DNA of 64,000 nucleotides, taken from SLDF01 sp964537925 (lineage in GTDB: Bacteria; Bacteroidota; Bacteroidia; Chitinophagales; Saprospiraceae). This document shows, piece by piece, positions 60,649 through 64,000 of this stretch. Under the pieces are notes generated by a model. That model was given only the letters and a program-made list of their open reading frames with translations, did no database searches and was not told the DNA's origin. Every line of letters starts with the position of its first letter. Within the stretch, counting starts at the first letter, position 1. The DNA is taken from positions 124,001-188,000 of the forward strand of contig CAZICV010000003.1 in assembly GCA_964537925.1 (NCBI GenBank), written 5' to 3'. Both the position numbers and the translations under genes were made by a program.

Positions 60649-63600
60649 ATGAACGAAATAATTTCCCGCACAGGGAGACTATTCACAGTAGTTTTGCTTC
60701 CTTTTTTGCTGTTTCACAGCACTGTGGAAATGGTCGCAGCACCTGTTGCCGGCAAGAAAAAAAATCACATCGCCGGTTTCAGATCAGATTGTGCAGAGGC
60801 CAGGACCAGCACCGATCTCGCGATCAACAACGTACGCGCCCGGCTCTGGGCCGGAGGAGACTTCTGGTGGGACCCGGACGGGAAGGGATATATCGTACCT
60901 GCTCACCCGCCAGTTTCCGGTCGGCCCCAGGTATCCGCCATCTCCGGCGGCTCGGTCTGGATCGGCGGTTATGACGGAGGGGGCAATCTCCGGCTTGCAG
61001 CCAACACCCACAGATCGGGCGGCAGAACGGATTTCTGGCCCGGTCCGCTCGATCCTGACGGAGAGACCGGCGCCGAGGTGTGCAACAATTGGGATCGCCT
61101 GTTTGAAGTCACGGTTGAGGATCTCACTTTCCATGACAGATCTTTCTGGCGTTCATTTTTGGATCCATCTGCGGATCGCTACGAGCTAGAAGACATCCCT
61201 CAAAGTATACTCGGGTGGCCGGCAGCAGGCAATCCGTACTTCAGGGATATTCACGACTTTGATCTGCCGGAAAACCACAGCGCACTGGCTCCTTTCATTG
61301 ACTGGGACGGTGATGATCGCTACGACCCGCTTAAAGGAGATCGTCCGCTTCACCCGGCATTCCTGAATTTTTGTATCGATAATTTTCATCTCGACCCCTC
61401 CGGTACTATGTTTTTCTGGATGTACAATGACAACGGGAGTGTACACAGCAGTTCGGGCGGGAGGTCTATGATGACGGAAATACGTGCCACAGCCTTTGCT
61501 TTCCGGACCGATGACGAGGCTAACGACATGCTTTTCCAGACCCACCTGGTCACCAACCGCTCTCCCCAACCCTTCTCCAACACGTATATGTCTCTCTGGG
61601 TTAACCCCGATCTCGGTTGCCCTTCGGACGACTATGTGGGTGTAGATACCTTCATGAGAATGGCCTATGTCTACAACCAGGATGCGACAGACGGCCTGAC
61701 GGGATGTGAATGTAATGGAACTGCAACCTATTGTGAGGATATACCGCTGGTAGGCTTCAGGTTCATACATTCTCCTTCGGAAACTCGCGACTGGAATAAT
61801 ACAATCACCAGTTTCATCTATTATAACAACTCCCAGACAGGTAACCCCGCGATGAACAACCCAACCGCGGCGGAACACTTTTACAATTATATGCGGGGGC
61901 GCTGGAAAGATGGCACCCCGCTGACCTACGGCGGCGACGGGTATGACCCAAGTGGCCGGGAGGTCAGCTATGCGTTCCCCTCTGCACCAGACAGCAAAGG
62001 ACCCTCCGCCTGGTCCATGTGTACAGCGAACCTGCCTGCCGATGACCGCTGTATGGTAATGTCCTCCGGGCCTTTTGATATGCGTCCAGGCCAGGTCGAG
62101 GAACTTACTTTCATGGTTTCATACGTACCAGCGGCTAAACACCCCTGCCCCGATATACGCTACCTAAAAACTCTTCAGTACTTCGCTGATGGGATTTTTT
62201 TTCATTGCCCTGATCTGTTAGACATAGTGATGCCTCCGGATTTAGATGTTATAGAAGACGATCAGCAGCTTCTGCTCCTACTCTCGAACCACGAGTCTTC
62301 AAACAATCATAGAGAGGAATATGCAGTATTTGGTTTCGATTGGTTGCCGGAACTCATCTCAGACCCCTACTACCGCTTCGAAGGCTATGAAATATACCAG
62401 TTGCGCAATCGCGGTACAAAAAGGAGTGATCTGGCAGACCCCGACAAAGCCCGGCTGATCCATCAATGCGATATACGCAACGATGTATCGGATATCTTCA
62501 ACTGGTCTTTTATTCCCGATCCTGATCGTCTGAAAAACACGTACGGTCCACGTTTAATGGTTTCCGGGCAGAACCAGGGCATACGTCATGTCTTCACTGT
62601 ATCCGAAGATGCCTTCAACCCCGGGCAATCACTGGAGAATGACCGGGAATACTACTTCGCAGCGATCGCCTATGCACACAACGATTATTACCCGTTTGAC
62701 CCCGAGCTGAATATCGGGCAGACATCTGCCTACTATCCAAGTCATCACTTCAGCATCGTCAGCGGTACTCCCCGCCGGCAAAACAGGCCAGGCGACATGG
62801 TCCGTACCGGAGACGGTATGGAGGTCACCCGGCTCGACGGTACAGGCAATGGCGGAAACTATCTGCATATAAAAGACCCTATCGATGATGCAGTGCTGAA
62901 CGGAACTTTCCCGGGACCGATCAGGTACAAAAGAGGACTGGGACCACTCGAAGTAAAAGTGATCGACCCGGATAAGGTGCCCAGGACGGATCTCGAGGTG
63001 AGTTTCAGGTCTCCCGGGGAAACAGCACTCGTACTGCCTGCTACCAGGGTATATATCAAAGACCTGGGTACGCAGGCTTTGGTGGACAGCTCCGTCCAGA
63101 TCGGACAGCCCAATGAGTTGATCCTGAGGGACTATGGCATATCCATCTATTTTCACCAGCCGGATAGTGTAGGCTCCGGCCGGGACCGGAACGGTGCGAT
63201 CGGCGCCACGATCCGCTACAAGGATGCCCAGGGCCCGCAATGGCTTTCAGGACTGTCGGATACCCTGTTGTCTATCGGGCACCTGATCCCCGGCGCCGGA
63301 CCAGAACATGTCTACCCGCTGCACTTCATCAAAAACAGGCCGGGTGAGGAGGACCACGACCTCGATCCCGCAGGCGCCTTCCACCGCATCGGCGAAGGCT
63401 ATTTTGCGCCGATGTACGTCATGGATTTCCGTTATTCTCCTACCTCTTTCATGATATCGCCGATGGTTGTGGACAATGATTTTGGCCATAGTCTTCGCTC
63501 CAGGGTACTGCCCGGCAACCTGAATAACATCGACCTCGTACTCACGCCGGACAGAAGCAAATGGAGCCGTTGCGTGGTCACCCAGGCGGCGAGTCTGCAC

Positions 63601-64000
63601 TACAGTCTATCTGGCCTGGCACCGGCGGATGGCACACGTATGTTTGACCACCGGCGAAGCCCTTCTCTCGGGATCGACGGAAGATATGCCACATCCGACG
63701 GCACCATCAATGGTACACCCCTCACTACAGCCTCGGATGACCCCAATGACCCGAATTATATCTGGCCAATGGGGATGAGCTGGTTTCCCGGCTATGCCAT
63801 CGATGTGGAGTGTGGGACCAGGGTCAATGTCTTCTTCAGCGAAAACTCCGTTTACGACGAGTCTTATCAACACCTGTATGAGGACAGCAAGACAATCGGC
63901 AACGACATGATCTGGAATCCGTCCGCTCAACTGGCACTGGATGGGCAAGATATCCCGCTGAACACGTACTTCGGCGGACAGCACTTTATCTACCTGACCA
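60649..64000 (+). CDS. Very large T9SS-type secreted protein, incomplete at the window end
   Basis: From ATG 60649 the frame is open through base 64000, at least 1117 codons with no stop. A signal-like stretch (LFTVVLLPFLLFHSTVEM) opens it. The family pattern follows: NNVRARLWAGGDFWWDPDGK, VSAISGGSVWIGGYDGGGNL, TDFWPGPLDPDG, IPQSILGWPAAGNPYF, FIDWDGDDRYDPLKGDRP, GRWKDGTPLTYGGDGYDPSG and WSMCTANLPADDRCMVMSSG. These blocks are typical of the very large secreted proteins of Saprospiraceae and relatives that carry a type IX sorting domain at the far end. No catalytic motif is visible. They are thought to be surface adhesins or scaffolds. The sorting domain must lie beyond the window. The minus-strand frames across it are shadows. 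Confidence 0.85.
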   Translation, partial: MNEIISRTGRLFTVVLLPFLLFHSTVEMVAAPVAGKKKNHIAGFRSDCAEARTSTDLAINNVRARLWAGGDFWWDPDGKGYIVPAHPPVSGRPQVSAISGGSVWIGGYDGGGNLRLAANTHRSGGRTDFWPGPLDPDGETGAEVCNNWDRLFEVTVEDLTFHDRSFWRSFLDPSADRYELEDIPQSILGWPAAGNPYFRDIHDFDLPENHSALAPFIDWDGDDRYDPLKGDRPLHPAFLNFCIDNFHLDPSGTMFFWMYNDNGSVHSSSGGRSMMTEIRATAFAFRTDDEANDMLFQTHLVTNRSPQPFSNTYMSLWVNPDLGCPSDDYVGVDTFMRMAYVYNQDATDGLTGCECNGTATYCEDIPLVGFRFIHSPSETRDWNNTITSFIYYNNSQTGNPAMNNPTAAEHFYNYMRGRWKDGTPLTYGGDGYDPSGREVSYAFPSAPDSKGPSAWSMCTANLPADDRCMVMSSGPFDMRPGQVEELTFMVSYVPAAKHPCPDIRYLKTLQYFADGIFFHCPDLLDIVMPPDLDVIEDDQQLLLLLSNHESSNNHREEYAVFGFDWLPELISDPYYRFEGYEIYQLRNRGTKRSDLADPDKARLIHQCDIRNDVSDIFNWSFIPDPDRLKNTYGPRLMVSGQNQGIRHVFTVSEDAFNPGQSLENDREYYFAAIAYAHNDYYPFDPELNIGQTSAYYPSHHFSIVSGTPRRQNRPGDMVRTGDGMEVTRLDGTGNGGNYLHIKDPIDDAVLNGTFPGPIRYKRGLGPLEVKVIDPDKVPRTDLEVSFRSPGETALVLPATRVYIKDLGTQALVDSSVQIGQPNELILRDYGISIYFHQPDSVGSGRDRNGAIGATIRYKDAQGPQWLSGLSDTLLSIGHLIPGAGPEHVYPLHFIKNRPGEEDHDLDPAGAFHRIGEGYFAPMYVMDFRYSPTSFMISPMVVDNDFGHSLRSRVLPGNLNNIDLVLTPDRSKWSRCVVTQAASLHYSLSGLAPADGTRMFDHRRSPSLGIDGRYATSDGTINGTPLTTASDDPNDPNYIWPMGMSWFPGYAIDVECGTRVNVFFSENSVYDESYQHLYEDSKTIGNDMIWNPSAQLALDGQDIPLNTYFGGQHFIYLT

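Noticed and set aside
61186..61878. Minus-strand open frames across the last gene, up to 230 codons
   Set aside because: The plus-strand frame from 60649 is continuous and carries family blocks throughout this interval.
1..64000. tRNA and rRNA genes
   Set aside because: I saw no cloverleaf with a GTTCGA-type T arm and no rRNA-conserved block by eye; a tRNAscan-SE and Infernal run would settle it.

Overview
The window reads as a Bacteroidota chromosome, most likely from the Saprospiria/Chitinophagia side of the phylum. This is inferred from a SusC/SusD pair, several proteins with type IX secretion (T9SS) C-terminal sorting domains, a TAnnTTTG-type promoter box, a carboxynorspermidine route to polyamines, and a very large secreted protein of a type common in Saprospiraceae. 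I saw no rRNA, tRNA, CRISPR array or transposase gene.

Region 1 (1-13.2 kb). After the tail of a TonB-dependent receptor come small housekeeping and stress genes: a GNAT acetyltransferase, VOC/glyoxalase-like proteins, a DUF2071 protein, an AlkB-type dioxygenase and an AlkD-like DNA alkylation repair protein. A minus-strand run of six secreted or membrane proteins follows (7.3-13.2 kb). It includes a lipase-like alpha/beta hydrolase, a PQQ-type beta-propeller lipoprotein and a T9SS-tailed protein.

Region 2 (13.2-29.8 kb) is the plastic part. An XRE regulator at 13849 is preceded by four exactly 21-bp-spaced dyad operators. An A+T-rich island (14.4-18.4 kb) carries a trypsin-like protease overlapping an AlbA_2 (Schlafen-type) gene, then a DUF5677 gene abutting an unknown gene. 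Between 20 and 29 kb lie a DUF3667 protein, a Crp/Fnr-SDR pair with matching palindromic operators, one intact and two decayed VOC genes, and an HNH-like zinc protein. Regions 1 and 2 are littered with a non-coding composite repeat. Its units are bounded by the palindrome TATCTTAATAAGAT. The full unit is about 800 bp and contains inverted hairpins at the two ends of an inner 0.55-kb core.

Region 3 (28.9-50.3 kb) is a polysaccharide/glycan utilization locus. A divergent AraC regulator faces SusC, SusD, a 1041-residue multidomain secreted protein, a 1371-residue tandem LamG protein, a GH130 enzyme, an MFS transporter and a lipoprotein. The lipoprotein is a paralogue of the N-terminal half of the 1041-residue protein. 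These two look like an uncharacterised, probably glycan-active family. A hybrid histidine kinase and a sigma-54 response regulator converge at the end of the locus.

Region 4 (50.5-64 kb). Here are a PepSY-like periplasmic protein, an MscS-type channel, a secreted endonuclease I, an outer-membrane barrel, PrmC, carboxynorspermidine decarboxylase and synthase, a dienelactone hydrolase, an agmatinase-family enzyme and a phospholipase D-type synthase. The window ends inside a T9SS-type secreted protein of at least 1117 codons that starts at 60649.
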